Shown here: positions 35,421 to 44,647 of the stretch, piece after piece | How positions within the stretch are numbered: the first letter of the stretch is position 1 | How the letters are laid out: each line of letters begins with the position of its first letter | Origin: Armatimonadota bacterium | Lineage (GTDB): Bacteria > Armatimonadota > Zipacnadia > UBA1398 > JAKPQA01 | Direction: 5' to 3' | DNA length: 64,000 nt | NCBI GenBank assembly: GCA_029547025.1 | Contig: JAKPQA010000035.1 | Coordinates: forward strand, 62,001-126,000 | Program-made: the position numbers and the translations under genes | The notes under the pieces: generated by a model | Seen by the model: the letters and a program-made list of their open reading frames with translations, nothing else | What the model was told of the DNA's origin: nothing | Databases searched by the model: none

Positions 35421-36586
35421 TGCGGGCCCTGAGCGTGCTCGGGTCGACGGGCTCCATCGGCACGCAGACACTCGATGTGGTTCGGGCCCATCCCCAGCGT
35501 CTGCGCGTGGCCGTGCTCTCGGCTGGCCGCAATCTGGAACTGGTGGCCAGGCAGGCGGCGGAGTTCGCGCCCGAGGCAGTGGCGCTGGCCGATCCGGATC
35601 TGGCCCGCGAGCTTGTCCCGCGCCTCCCCGCCGGCACGCGGCTGCTCGCGGGACCCGATGGCCTCAGCGAGGCAGCGGCGTGGCCCTCTGCCGACACCAC
35701 GGTGATCGGCATCTCGGGCGTGGCCGCCCTGGCGCCAACGCTGTCGGCGATCCGCGCCGGGAAGCGAGTCGCCTTCGCCGCCAAGGAGCCCCTGGTGGCC
35801 GCGGGCGATCTGCTGGTCGACGAGGCCCGCCGGCGTGGTGTGCCGCTACTGCCCATCGACAGCGAGATCTCCGCGCTGTTCCAGTGCCTTCAGGGTGAGC
35901 GCGTGGACGAGGTTCGGCGGCTGGTGCTGACGGCTTCGGGGGGACCCTTCCGCACCTGGGCACCGGAAGCCCTGGCGGGGGTGACACCCGAGGCCGCCCT
36001 CTCGCATCCCACCTGGACCATGGGCGCCAAAATCACCATCGACTCGGCGACGCTCATGAACAAGGGGCTCGAGGTCATCGAGGCATGGCGGCTGTTCGGC
36101 GTGCCGCTCGAGTCTATCGACGTGGTGGTGCACCCGCAGAGCGTGATCCACTCGGCCGTCGAGTTCCGCGATGGGTCGGTGAAGGCGCAGCTGGCCCGAC
36201 CCGACATGAGGTTGCCTATTCAGTATGCAGTCTTCTTTCCCGAACGACCCGCGAACCCGTTCGACCGGCTCGACCTCGTGGCCGCGTCCCGACTGGACTT
36301 CGAAAGCCCGGATCCGGTACGATTCCCTTGCCTGCGGCTGGCCTATGAGGCCGCTCGGTGCGGTGGGACGATGACGGCAGTGCTCAACGCTGCCAATGAG
36401 GTAGCGGTCGCCGCGTTCCTGCGCCGTGGGATCGGCTTTACGCGGATCCCTGCCCTCATCGAGGGTGCCATGGCGAACCACACGGTCGTTCCAAACCCGG
36501 ACCTGGCCACCGTCTTGGCGGCCGATGAGGATGCTCGGCAGTGGGTCCGTGGCGTGGCTGAGTCCGAAGGGTCAGGGGTCCAGTAG
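35420..36586 (+). CDS. dxr: 1-deoxy-D-xylulose 5-phosphate reductoisomerase
   Basis: Second step of the MEP isoprenoid pathway, giving MEP with NADPH. The start is ATG 35420 in a TGATG overlap with uppS; the protein has 388 residues. Visible: LGSTGSIGTQTLDVV (NADPH), LPIDSEISALFQC (metal Asp and Glu), TASGGPF, and STLMNKGLEVIEA (metal Glu, Lys). The loop usually reading ANKESLV reads AAKEPLV here, changing Asn and Ser but keeping Lys-Glu. It is followed by rseP after three bases. It feeds ispG, three genes on. Confidence 0.96.
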   Translation: MRALSVLGSTGSIGTQTLDVVRAHPQRLRVAVLSAGRNLELVARQAAEFAPEAVALADPDLARELVPRLPAGTRLLAGPDGLSEAAAWPSADTTVIGISGVAALAPTLSAIRAGKRVAFAAKEPLVAAGDLLVDEARRRGVPLLPIDSEISALFQCLQGERVDEVRRLVLTASGGPFRTWAPEALAGVTPEAALSHPTWTMGAKITIDSATLMNKGLEVIEAWRLFGVPLESIDVVVHPQSVIHSAVEFRDGSVKAQLARPDMRLPIQYAVFFPERPANPFDRLDLVAASRLDFESPDPVRFPCLRLAYEAARCGGTMTAVLNAANEVAVAAFLRRGIGFTRIPALIEGAMANHTVVPNPDLATVLAADEDARQWVRGVAESEGSGVQ

Positions 36587-36589
36587 ACA

Positions 36590-37879
36590 ATGTCCGATGT
36601 CCTGAGCGGCGCGGCGGGTACGGTCATCGCCACGGTGGTGTGCCTCGGAACGGCTATGCTGTTCCACGAGGCGGGCCATTTCATCGTCGCGCGGTTGTTC
36701 GGATGCCGTGTCACCAGGTTCTCCCTCGGCATCGGTCCGGCCATCCGACAATGGCAGCGGGGAGACACCACGTACTCCCTTCGGATGATCCCCTTCGCTG
36801 CCTACGTCAAGATCGTCGGCATGGAGCCCGGCGAGGAGTATGAAGAGGGCAGTATCTACACGCGGCCTCTCTTCGGCCGGCTAGCGACCATTGTGGCGGG
36901 CGCGATGATGAACATCGTTCTGGCCTTCCTGTTCCTCACCGCCGCCGGCGTGATCTTCGGCCTGGGGGAGCGCGAATCCGACCGGATTGCCATGGTGGCC
37001 AAGGACTCGCCGGCGGCCGCGGCTGGAGTCAAGGAAGGCGATCGCGTCATCACGCTAGATGGCGCAACTCCATCGGGTGGCGTCCCCGGCATGATCGCCT
37101 ATCTCGCTCGGCGCCCCGGCAAGCCCGTGCGCGTGGGCCTGCTTCGGGGCGGTCAGCGGATGGAACTGGTGATGACTCCCGTCGAGACCGCCGTCGCCCC
37201 GGACGAGGCCCGGAAGCTCGGCCTCCCGGCGGGCACCACCAAACGCGGCATGCTCGGTATCACCTTCGGGTCCGAGTCATACCGCACCGACGCCTCGCCG
37301 ATCGACTATGTGGTCGCGGGCGCCACGGACACCTGGGTGCAGATCGTGGGCACCGTCGCCTTCGTCAAGCGCTTGGTGACACGCACGACCGAGAAGGGCG
37401 ATGGCCTGGTGGGCCCCATCGGCGTAGTCCGAGTCGTTTCCGCGGTCGTGAAGCGCGGCCTTCAGCCGCTGCTCTATCTGTTCGCGGTACTCAATGTGAG
37501 TATTGGCCTGCTGAACCTGTTCCCCATCCCCATGCTCGATGGTGGCCGGTTTGTCATCATGCTGGTTGAGGGCCTCCGCCAGCGGTTCTTCGGGCGGGGG
37601 CTGTTCGATAAGCAGAAGGAGGCCGCCGTCCACGCCGTCGGCCTGATCCTGATCCTGATGTTCGTGGTCACCGTCTCTGCGGGCGACATTCGGCGGCTGG
37701 CGCGCCGTGAGGACCCATTCGAGTCGGCGATTCAGGAGGAGCGAGCCAAGGCGCAGCAGGAACTCGACCGGCGGCTGAAGGCGACTCCCCAGGGTGCCAA
37801 GGGGCAGACGAGCGGGCCGCTGACCGGCAGCCGGGCCCGCGGCGAACACGGAGCGCCCGATGCCGCTGCCTCCCGCTGA
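36590..37879 (+). CDS. rseP: Site-2 (M50) intramembrane metalloprotease RseP
   Basis: Zinc protease cutting anti-sigma factors or signal-peptide remnants within the inner membrane. HEAGH at residues 26-30 is the HExxH zinc motif. A PDZ domain occupies about residues 115-200. The distal motif NLFPIPMLDGGRF supplies the third zinc ligand. Four hydrophobic helices are visible. A roughly 60-residue charged, low-complexity tail (EERAKAQQELDRRLKATP...) is an addition to the 450-residue E. coli type. It overlaps ispG by 20 bases. Confidence 0.96.
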   Translation: MSDVLSGAAGTVIATVVCLGTAMLFHEAGHFIVARLFGCRVTRFSLGIGPAIRQWQRGDTTYSLRMIPFAAYVKIVGMEPGEEYEEGSIYTRPLFGRLATIVAGAMMNIVLAFLFLTAAGVIFGLGERESDRIAMVAKDSPAAAAGVKEGDRVITLDGATPSGGVPGMIAYLARRPGKPVRVGLLRGGQRMELVMTPVETAVAPDEARKLGLPAGTTKRGMLGITFGSESYRTDASPIDYVVAGATDTWVQIVGTVAFVKRLVTRTTEKGDGLVGPIGVVRVVSAVVKRGLQPLLYLFAVLNVSIGLLNLFPIPMLDGGRFVIMLVEGLRQRFFGRGLFDKQKEAAVHAVGLILILMFVVTVSAGDIRRLARREDPFESAIQEERAKAQQELDRRLKATPQGAKGQTSGPLTGSRARGEHGAPDAAASR

Positions 37880-38987
37880 TCCGGCCGTGGGCGCGCTTCC
37901 TGAGCCCCGCCGGCCGACCCGAGGCGTGAATGTCGGTCGGGTGCGCGTGGGCGATGGGGCTCCCATCGCGGTCCAGTCCATGTGCAAGACCGACACCCGC
38001 GACGTCGACGCCACGCTCCGGCAGATCCGTGACGCTCATTCGGCCGGTGCCGAGATCATGCGTGTCGCCGTGCCCGACGAGGCGGCGGCGCGGGCTCTCC
38101 GGCGAATCGTGGCCCAGTCCCCCGTGCCGATTGTGGGCGATATCCACTTCAACCACCGGCTGGCGCTGGCTGCCGTCGACGCCGGTGTCGCGAAGATCCG
38201 CATCAACCCGGGCAACATCGGCTCGCCCGAGAAGGCCAGGGCTGTCGTGGACCGAGCCGGCGAAGCGGGCATTCCGATCCGTGTCGGCGTCAACAGCGGG
38301 TCGCTCGAACGCGATCTGCTCGACTCCAGCGGCCACGTCACGGCGCGGGCCCTGGTCGAGAGCGCACTCCGGCACGTGGACCGTCTGGAGTCGTGGGGTT
38401 TCCGCGACATTGTGGTCTCGCTCAAAGCCTCGGACGTGTGGCGGACCATCCAGGCTTGTCGTCTGTTCTCGGCGGCATCTGATGTTCCCCAGCACATTGG
38501 GGTGACCGAAGCGGGTCTGGTCCTCGAGGGCACCGCGAAGTCGGCGGCCGCGCTGGCGGTGATCCTGGGTATGGGGATCGGCGACACCGTCCGGGTCTCA
38601 CTGACCGGGGATCCCGTCGACGAGGTGCGCGTCGCCTGGGCGATTCTGTCGGCCCTGGACCTGCGCCGTCGAGGTCCGATCGTCATCTCCTGCCCGACCT
38701 GTGGGCGGACCGAGATCAACCTGCGCGACCTGGCTGAGCGTGTGGCCGATGCCGTTCGCGACTGCCGAATCCCCATCACGATCGCAGTGATGGGGTGCGT
38801 CGTGAACGGTCCGGGCGAAGCCCGCGAGGCCGATGTCGGTATCTGTGGCGGCCGCGGTAGTGGAATCGTGTTCCGCCGCGGCGAGGTCGTTCGCAAGGTC
38901 CCCGAGTCCGAGCTGCTCGATGCCCTCCTCGATGAGGTCCGCGCGCTCGAGGCGGAGCATGGGGGAGTGAGCCAAGCACCCACGTAG
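37860..38987 (+). CDS. ispG: (E)-4-hydroxy-3-methylbut-2-enyl-diphosphate synthase IspG (GcpE)
   Basis: [4Fe-4S] enzyme converting MEcPP to HMBPP near the end of the MEP pathway. The 375-residue protein has the short two-domain form. Landmarks are RGVNVGRVRVGDGAPIAVQSM, GDIHFNHRLAL, KIRINPGNIG, and cluster motifs SCPTCGRTEINL and MGCVVNGPGEAREADVGICGG. It begins inside the 3' end of rseP and ends the block that starts with rpsB. Confidence 0.97.
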   Translation: MPLPPADPAVGALPEPRRPTRGVNVGRVRVGDGAPIAVQSMCKTDTRDVDATLRQIRDAHSAGAEIMRVAVPDEAAARALRRIVAQSPVPIVGDIHFNHRLALAAVDAGVAKIRINPGNIGSPEKARAVVDRAGEAGIPIRVGVNSGSLERDLLDSSGHVTARALVESALRHVDRLESWGFRDIVVSLKASDVWRTIQACRLFSAASDVPQHIGVTEAGLVLEGTAKSAAALAVILGMGIGDTVRVSLTGDPVDEVRVAWAILSALDLRRRGPIVISCPTCGRTEINLRDLAERVADAVRDCRIPITIAVMGCVVNGPGEAREADVGICGGRGSGIVFRRGEVVRKVPESELLDALLDEVRALEAEHGGVSQAPT

Positions 38988-39017
38988 CCTCTCGCGCGAC
39001 CCACGCGAGCGTGAGGC
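38987..39017. terminator. Hairpin between convergent ispG and hybrid kinase genes
   Basis: CTCGCG (38991-38996) pairs with CGCGAG (39004-39009), and an outer GCCTC/GAGGC pair (38987-38991, 39013-39017) can extend or compete with it. It immediately follows the ispG stop. No T-run. Confidence 0.35.
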
Positions 39018-39110
39018 ATGCGCCACCCGACCATGGGCTGCGCCGTCACCACGATTCCCGGAACCGCTCTGGATTCGCACGCCGGCAGCCAGGCGGCTGT
39101 GGCCCCGGCT

Positions 39111-42047
39111 CTACGGCGCGATGACGGAACGAATCTTGGCGATCAGGTCGGGGGCGCCATAGGGCTTCTGGATGAACCCGGTGGGCGGCACATGACCGAG
39201 GCGCTCCAGCGTCTCATCTTCACCATAGCCGGTCGAGATGACCACGCGAGCATCGGGCCGCACGCGGCGCAACTCGGGGAGCGTCTCCGCGCCTCCCATC
39301 TCGGGCATGGTCAGGTCCAGTAGCACGGCGCAGATCCGGTCGGATTGCTCACGGAAGATGGCCAGTCCCTCGCGGCCGTTGTTGGCTGTGAGCACGGTGA
39401 AGCCGGCAAACTCGAGGGCAGCCCGCGCCACCAGACGGACATCCTCCTCGTCATCGACGACGAGCACGCATCCGGTCGCCGCCGGTTCAGCCAGGGCGGG
39501 AGCCGTCGTGGGGGCCGGACTCGCCTCCCGCGGCTCGCGCCTTGAGGCCGGCAGGAGCACCTCGAAGGTGGTCCCCTCCCCGGGTCGGCTGGTCAGGCCG
39601 ATCGCGCCCCCGTGTCCTCGGACAATGCCCAGCACGGCCGCGAGTCCCAAGCCGCGCCCGGTAAACTTGGTCGTGAAGAAGGGCTCGAAGACGCGCCGCT
39701 GGGTCGCCTCATCCATCCCATGGCCCGTGTCGGTCACTCTCAGGAACACGCACGGGGTCGTTGGCAACCCATCGCCCAGCAGGTCTTCCGTGAGCTCGCC
39801 GGCGGCTACTGACCGGGTTCCGGTCTCGATGGTCACAAGTCCCGAGCCCCGATCGATGGCGTCGGATGCGTTCTTCACCAGGTTGAGCACGATCTGCCGG
39901 AGCTGCGTCGGGTCGCCGTCCACGGGCGGGAGGCCGCACGCGAGGTCGCCACGCAGCACACACTTGTGCGACACGGAGGCTTCCAGCAGCGGCATCATGT
40001 CAGAGACGAGCTCGGAGAGGTCTATGGGCTGGAGCTGGAAGCGTCCGCGGCCCGAATAGGCCAGCATCTGGTTGGCCAGCTCCGCCGCCCGCGTTGCGGC
40101 CGCCTCGATCTGTTCGATGTACGGCCGGACCGCCGCATCGGCGTCGAGGCTGATGAGCGCCAGAGACGCGTGACCCAGAACGCCGACCAGCAGGTTGTTG
40201 AAATCGTGAGCGACTCCGCCCGCGAGAACGGCCAGGCTCTCGTTCTTCTCGGCGTCCTGCAAGCGCGTCTCGAGCCGCCGCCGCTCCTGTTCGGCCTCGA
40301 CCCGGTCGGTGATGTCGGCCGTTGTGAGGAAGTCCGCCGGGCGGCCGCTGAGCATGATCGCTTGCGAATACTGCTCGACCCATCGCACGCGGCCATCGCG
40401 CACGATGCGATAGGTGAAGTGGGGAGCGGCACAGGGATCACCGGACGTCTTCCGCCGGTACTGGCGGGCCACGGACTCGCGGTCGTCGGGGTGGACCATG
40501 GCGACGAGATCAGAGACCGTAAGCGTCCGCAGCGCCTCCGGCGAGCAGCCCGCCAGATCGGCGAAAGCCCGGTTGGCGAACGACACACGGTCGTCCTGGA
40601 CGATACAGATGCCAAGGAATGACTGCTCGGCCAGTACCCGGTGGCGCTGTTCACTCTCCTGGAGCCGCTCCTGCACGCGCAGTCGGGTGGTGTGGTGGCC
40701 GATGGCGGCGGCCAGCAGTGCCAGCACCTCGCAGTCGGTATCCTGCAGGGCGCGTGACGAGAACAGCGTGTCCGTGCAGACCACGCCGATGGTGTCTTGG
40801 CCGTCCCACATGGGCGCCGCGCCCCACGATCCACGGCCCACGACCGTGCCCGTGGCATCGTGCAGTTCGCGATCCAGGGCACGGACCCAAGGTTCGTGTG
40901 CCTCGAGCGCCATCCGCGTGTCGCTCGGCTCATGCAGCTCGCGCCGGGTGCCGCGCTCATCGCGAACGCGCCCATCCTCGTCGGTCCCGAACGTGCCCAC
41001 AAGCGTCTGGCTCTCACGATCCCACAGCCAGATGCCAACGCGCTCGAAGCCCAGCACCGAGGTGGCCGCTGTGACGGCCTCGCGACACATGTCGTCGACC
41101 GACGCGCACAGCGAGAGCCGGTTCGACACCTGGTGAAGGGCTCGGAGCCGGTCGAGGAGCCGCCGGTCCTCTTCGACCCGGCTCCGCAGTTGCTCCTCGG
41201 CCACCCGTAGCTCAGTGATGTCCCGGCTGATTCCCACCAGGCCCGTGATGGTGCCACCACTGTCGCGGAGGGGCACTTTGGTGGTGGACACCCATTTGGC
41301 CCGGCCGTCGTGCGTCCGTACCGGCTCGGCCTTCGCGACCAGTGGTCGCCCCGTACCGAGCACGTGCCGCTCGTCCCGTAGGCTCTCGGCCGCGATCTCG
41401 GGCACCTGGTAGTCCATGTCCGTGCGCCCAACGGCCTCCTCGGGCGAAGAGGCTCCCAGCGTCCGTGCCTGCGCTGCGTTGATGCGCACGAAGCGGGACT
41501 CGACGTCCTTGAAGTAGATGGCGTCGGGGATGTTGTCCATGAGTGCGTGGAGAAGGAAGCGCTCGTGAGCCAGCTCCGTCTCCGCCTGCTTGCGCGCGGT
41601 CACGTCGACGTCCATACGGATGACCTCGACGACCCGGCCACCTTCCACCACCGGGAACATGGTGGTCAGTACCCAGAGCGGCCCCGACCGCGCGGCCACC
41701 GGCCACTCGCACGGAGGTTCCCCCCTCTGGACCGACCAGATGGCGGCCAGCAGTGCTTCGAAGCGGTCCCACTGGTCCTCAGGCAGCAGAAGCTCCTGCA
41801 AGCGCCGCCCCATGGCTGCTTCGGCCGGCATGCCGTATAGACGCGCCGACGACTCGCTCCAGAGGTGAACGACGCCGTTGCGGTCCAGGCCCTGCATGGC
41901 CACGGGAAGGGTGCTTCCCGCCAGCGCCTGAAAGCGCGCGGCGGCACGCTGGAGCTCCGGGTGCTCCTCGGCCCACTCCGGGAGGAGCTGTAGCCCCCGA
42001 GGCGAATCCCAACACAGCGGCGGGTTCGCCAGTAGCTTCTCCGCCAT
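39111..42047 (-). CDS. Hybrid sensor histidine kinase with PAS, GAF and receiver domains
   Basis: A cytosolic-looking sensor of 978 residues from ATG 42047, with no transmembrane helix. Order: a PAS domain, a second PAS (FLLHALMDNIPDAIYFKD), a GAF domain (HQVSNRLSLCASVDDMC onward), and a third PAS (FLGICIVQDDRVSFANRAFADLAG). Then comes the kinase core, with VAHDFNNLLVGVLGH (phosphoacceptor His), NLVKNASDAI (N box), DTGHGMD, GRGLGLA and GEGTTFEVLLP. A C-terminal receiver follows (VLVVDDEED, LLDLTMPEMGG). The open frame extends to 42215 but meets the divergent larA start. The signal sensed is unknown. Confidence 0.93.
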   Translation of the reverse strand: MAEKLLANPPLCWDSPRGLQLLPEWAEEHPELQRAAARFQALAGSTLPVAMQGLDRNGVVHLWSESSARLYGMPAEAAMGRRLQELLLPEDQWDRFEALLAAIWSVQRGEPPCEWPVAARSGPLWVLTTMFPVVEGGRVVEVIRMDVDVTARKQAETELAHERFLLHALMDNIPDAIYFKDVESRFVRINAAQARTLGASSPEEAVGRTDMDYQVPEIAAESLRDERHVLGTGRPLVAKAEPVRTHDGRAKWVSTTKVPLRDSGGTITGLVGISRDITELRVAEEQLRSRVEEDRRLLDRLRALHQVSNRLSLCASVDDMCREAVTAATSVLGFERVGIWLWDRESQTLVGTFGTDEDGRVRDERGTRRELHEPSDTRMALEAHEPWVRALDRELHDATGTVVGRGSWGAAPMWDGQDTIGVVCTDTLFSSRALQDTDCEVLALLAAAIGHHTTRLRVQERLQESEQRHRVLAEQSFLGICIVQDDRVSFANRAFADLAGCSPEALRTLTVSDLVAMVHPDDRESVARQYRRKTSGDPCAAPHFTYRIVRDGRVRWVEQYSQAIMLSGRPADFLTTADITDRVEAEQERRRLETRLQDAEKNESLAVLAGGVAHDFNNLLVGVLGHASLALISLDADAAVRPYIEQIEAAATRAAELANQMLAYSGRGRFQLQPIDLSELVSDMMPLLEASVSHKCVLRGDLACGLPPVDGDPTQLRQIVLNLVKNASDAIDRGSGLVTIETGTRSVAAGELTEDLLGDGLPTTPCVFLRVTDTGHGMDEATQRRVFEPFFTTKFTGRGLGLAAVLGIVRGHGGAIGLTSRPGEGTTFEVLLPASRREPREASPAPTTAPALAEPAATGCVLVVDDEEDVRLVARAALEFAGFTVLTANNGREGLAIFREQSDRICAVLLDLTMPEMGGAETLPELRRVRPDARVVISTGYGEDETLERLGHVPPTGFIQKPYGAPDLIAKIRSVIAP

Positions 42048-42216
42048 GGCTCCCCCCGTTTTGAGCCGCGCTCCGCGGCTAGCCCCCCGGGCACCGTGCA
42101 CGGACCGGGGTGTTGTCTCCATTGGGCATCGTTCCACAAGAGGCCCTCCGTGCGGAGCATCGTTCTCCATCAGGGCTGGCCGATCTCCGCCGTGTGGATG
42201 AGAGGACAGGTCCACG

Positions 42217-43503
42217 GTGTTGACCGGTGTGCGGTATGGGCGGGGTTATGCGTCCGTCGAGGTGCCCGACGGGCGCCTCGTCTCGGTGTTGCGGGGGGCT
42301 GCGGCGCCGGCACTGGCGGATGCCCATGCGGCGGTCCAACATGCCATCGGGTCACCGATCGAGGGTGAGGATCTCGCCGCCATGGCCGTGGGCCGACGCC
42401 ATGCGGTTGTGGTGGTCTCGGACATCACGCGCCCGGCACCCAACGCGCTCATGCTGCCCCCGGTCCTCGATGCGCTTCGGCGGGGCGGCATCGACCACCA
42501 CCGCGTCACGGTCCTCATCGCCACTGGAGCCCACCGGCGCACCTCGCCGCAGGAGCTTGGCGAGCTCCTGGGGCCTGACTTGCCCGCCGCCTGCCGCATA
42601 GCGGACCATGTCGCCACGGACCACGAGGCTCACACGTACCTGGGTACCACCCCTCAGGATGTGCCGCTGCACATGGACCGCCGGTATGTGGACGCGGATC
42701 TGAAGGTGCTCACGGGTCTCATTGAGCCTCATTACATGGCCGGCTTCTCCGGCGGCCGCAAGGCCGTCTGCCCGGGCCTCGCCTCAGTGGAGACCATCGG
42801 CCGTTTCCATCGGCATGAGTTGCTCATGCACGAGAGATCCACGACCGGTGTGCTGGCCGGGAACCCGGTGCACGAAGCGGCACTGGCGGCCGCCCGGGCC
42901 GCGGGCGCCGACTTCATCGTCAACGCCGCGCTCGACGACCGCCGCCAGGTCACGGGCGTGTGGGCGGGCGAGCTCGAGGCCGCCCACCTTGCCGGGTGCC
43001 ATGAGGTCGCCCGAAGCGCTTCGGCCGCGTGCCCCGAGCCCGTGGACATCGTCGTCACATCCAACGCGGGCTACCCGCTCGACTGCTCGGTCTACCAGGC
43101 GACCAAAGGCATGGTGGGGGCTTTGGAGATCCTCAAGCCCGGGGGCACCGTGGTGATTGCGGCCGAGTGCTCTGAAGGACTGGGGAGCCCGGCTTTCGCC
43201 TCAGTACTCCGGGCCGACTCTCGCATCGAGGACTCCCTGGCGCGCCTCGCCGACCCGTCCAGTACCGCCATGGACCAGTGGGGTGTCACCATGCTCGCCA
43301 AGGCCGTGACTCGTGCCCGAGTGCTGATCTACGCCGACGGTCTGTCCGAAGCGGATGCACGGTCGGCCTACCTTACACGGGTGCCGTCGCTCCAGAGTGG
43401 CCTCGATCAAGCCCTAAGGTGGCATGGACCCGAGGCCACGGTCGCGGTGATTCCCGATGGCCCCTACACCATGGCGACCCTCGCGCCGGACGGGCTGGGC
43501 TGA
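42217..43503 (+). CDS. larA: Lactate racemase (LarA)-family protein
   Basis: A 428-residue LarA-fold protein. LarA enzymes interconvert D/L-2-hydroxy acids with a nickel-pincer nucleotide. The motifs VVVSDITRPAPN, ATGAHRRTSPQELGELLG and EPHYMAGFSGGRKAVCPG carry the conserved His residues and the Lys that tethers the cofactor. GTG 42217, or TTG 42220 next to it, is the start. The maturation genes larB, larC and larE are not in the window. LarA homologues act on several substrates, so lactate is not certain. It is divergent from the hybrid kinase. Confidence 0.87.
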   Translation: MLTGVRYGRGYASVEVPDGRLVSVLRGAAAPALADAHAAVQHAIGSPIEGEDLAAMAVGRRHAVVVVSDITRPAPNALMLPPVLDALRRGGIDHHRVTVLIATGAHRRTSPQELGELLGPDLPAACRIADHVATDHEAHTYLGTTPQDVPLHMDRRYVDADLKVLTGLIEPHYMAGFSGGRKAVCPGLASVETIGRFHRHELLMHERSTTGVLAGNPVHEAALAAARAAGADFIVNAALDDRRQVTGVWAGELEAAHLAGCHEVARSASAACPEPVDIVVTSNAGYPLDCSVYQATKGMVGALEILKPGGTVVIAAECSEGLGSPAFASVLRADSRIEDSLARLADPSSTAMDQWGVTMLAKAVTRARVLIYADGLSEADARSAYLTRVPSLQSGLDQALRWHGPEATVAVIPDGPYTMATLAPDGLG

Positions 43504-43573
43504 CGCGATGGGCCCGCGCACGGGGCGGACGGCGCGGAGCGCCGCACGGCCCATCCTGGGCCGCGCCCGGGAC

Positions 43574-43603
43574 TTGACATGCCCTTGGCAACGTGTGTCT
43601 ACT
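43574..43603 (+). promoter_or_regulatory. Probable promoter upstream of the carbon-nitrogen hydrolase
   Basis: A perfect TTGACA (43574-43579) is followed after 18 bases by TCTACT (43598-43603), four of six matches to TATAAT. It lies 68 bases before ATG 43671. Confidence 0.5.
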
Positions 43604-43670
43604 TCTACATCGGGTGCGGCGAGTCCCGTTGCCCCAACGAGTTGGGTCTCACCGAGGATGTGGCCGATCG

Positions 43671-44624
43671 ATGAGCACGTCCGCTGCGCCCGGCCCGAAC
43701 GAGGGTGTGGGACTCGCAGCCATCCAGATGCCGCTCCGGTGGTTCCCTAGTGCCCTCGAGTTCTGTGAGACCGTCGACCGGCTTGCCGCACGGGCCAGAA
43801 GTCTTGGCGCCGATGTGGTGGTCTACCCCGAGGACGTGGGCCTCCTCATCGCCTTCGGCGACGAGGCGGCGGGCCTTCAGCTTGTCACGGATGTCCGCAC
43901 GGCAGTCCGCGCCTTGTTCTCCAAACACCAGGCCCAGGCCATGGAGATCATGCAGCGGCATCCTGTTGGGCCGGCCCGGGCCCTGCTGCTGTTGCGGGCG
44001 CAGACCACGCGCGAGCGCTATGTCTCGATGTTCTCTGACGTCGCCCGTAGGCACTCGCTCTATGTGGTCGCGGGTAGTGCGCCGTTGACTCGTGTCGAGG
44101 ATGGCGACGATCCCTCAGCGGTGTACAACATGGCATGCACCTTCGGACCGGATGGGGCGCTGCTTGGGGTTCAGTGCAAGGTGAACCTGATCGACATCGA
44201 ACGGCTCGTCGGTCTTGACCTGACGGCCGGCCGTCCCGAAGACTACCGTGCCATCCGGACGCCCTGGGGCGGCATTGGGGTCTCGATCTGCGCCGACACT
44301 TTTGACCGAGAGCTCATCGACAGGTTGGTTGCCGACGGGGCAAAGGTCATCGCGGATCCCAGGGCGAATCCCAAGCCATGGACCGCCGATGAGGCGGCGG
44401 AGAACCGCAAGTCCGCCTGGAGCCGTTGCCAGGAGCGATCGCTCTATGCCGTTCAGGCATTTGGTGTCGGTCAGCTGGTCGGCATCCCGTTCCAGGGGCG
44501 TTCGGCGATTTGTGCGCCATGCCATCTGACTCCGGACGGATCGGGCGTTCTCGCTCAGGCACGGACCCATAGTGCCGAGGATGTGGTCGTGGCTCGGGTG
44601 CGGCTCGAGGACCTGGGCCAGTAG
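43671..44624 (+). CDS. Carbon-nitrogen hydrolase (nitrilase superfamily)
   Basis: A 317-residue nitrilase-superfamily protein. The catalytic triad is visible as Glu in VVVYPEDVG, Lys in GVQCKVNLIDIE and Cys in VSICADTFD. The family cleaves non-peptide C-N bonds in amides, nitriles or carbamoyl groups. Compared with typical members (270-300 residues) there is an inserted helical segment after YPEDVG (LVTDVRTAVRALFSKHQAQA). The specific substrate is unknown. It follows larA but has its own likely promoter. Confidence 0.87.
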   Translation: MSTSAAPGPNEGVGLAAIQMPLRWFPSALEFCETVDRLAARARSLGADVVVYPEDVGLLIAFGDEAAGLQLVTDVRTAVRALFSKHQAQAMEIMQRHPVGPARALLLLRAQTTRERYVSMFSDVARRHSLYVVAGSAPLTRVEDGDDPSAVYNMACTFGPDGALLGVQCKVNLIDIERLVGLDLTAGRPEDYRAIRTPWGGIGVSICADTFDRELIDRLVADGAKVIADPRANPKPWTADEAAENRKSAWSRCQERSLYAVQAFGVGQLVGIPFQGRSAICAPCHLTPDGSGVLAQARTHSAEDVVVARVRLEDLGQ

Positions 44625-44647
44625 ACTACGGGAACGGGGGGATCACG

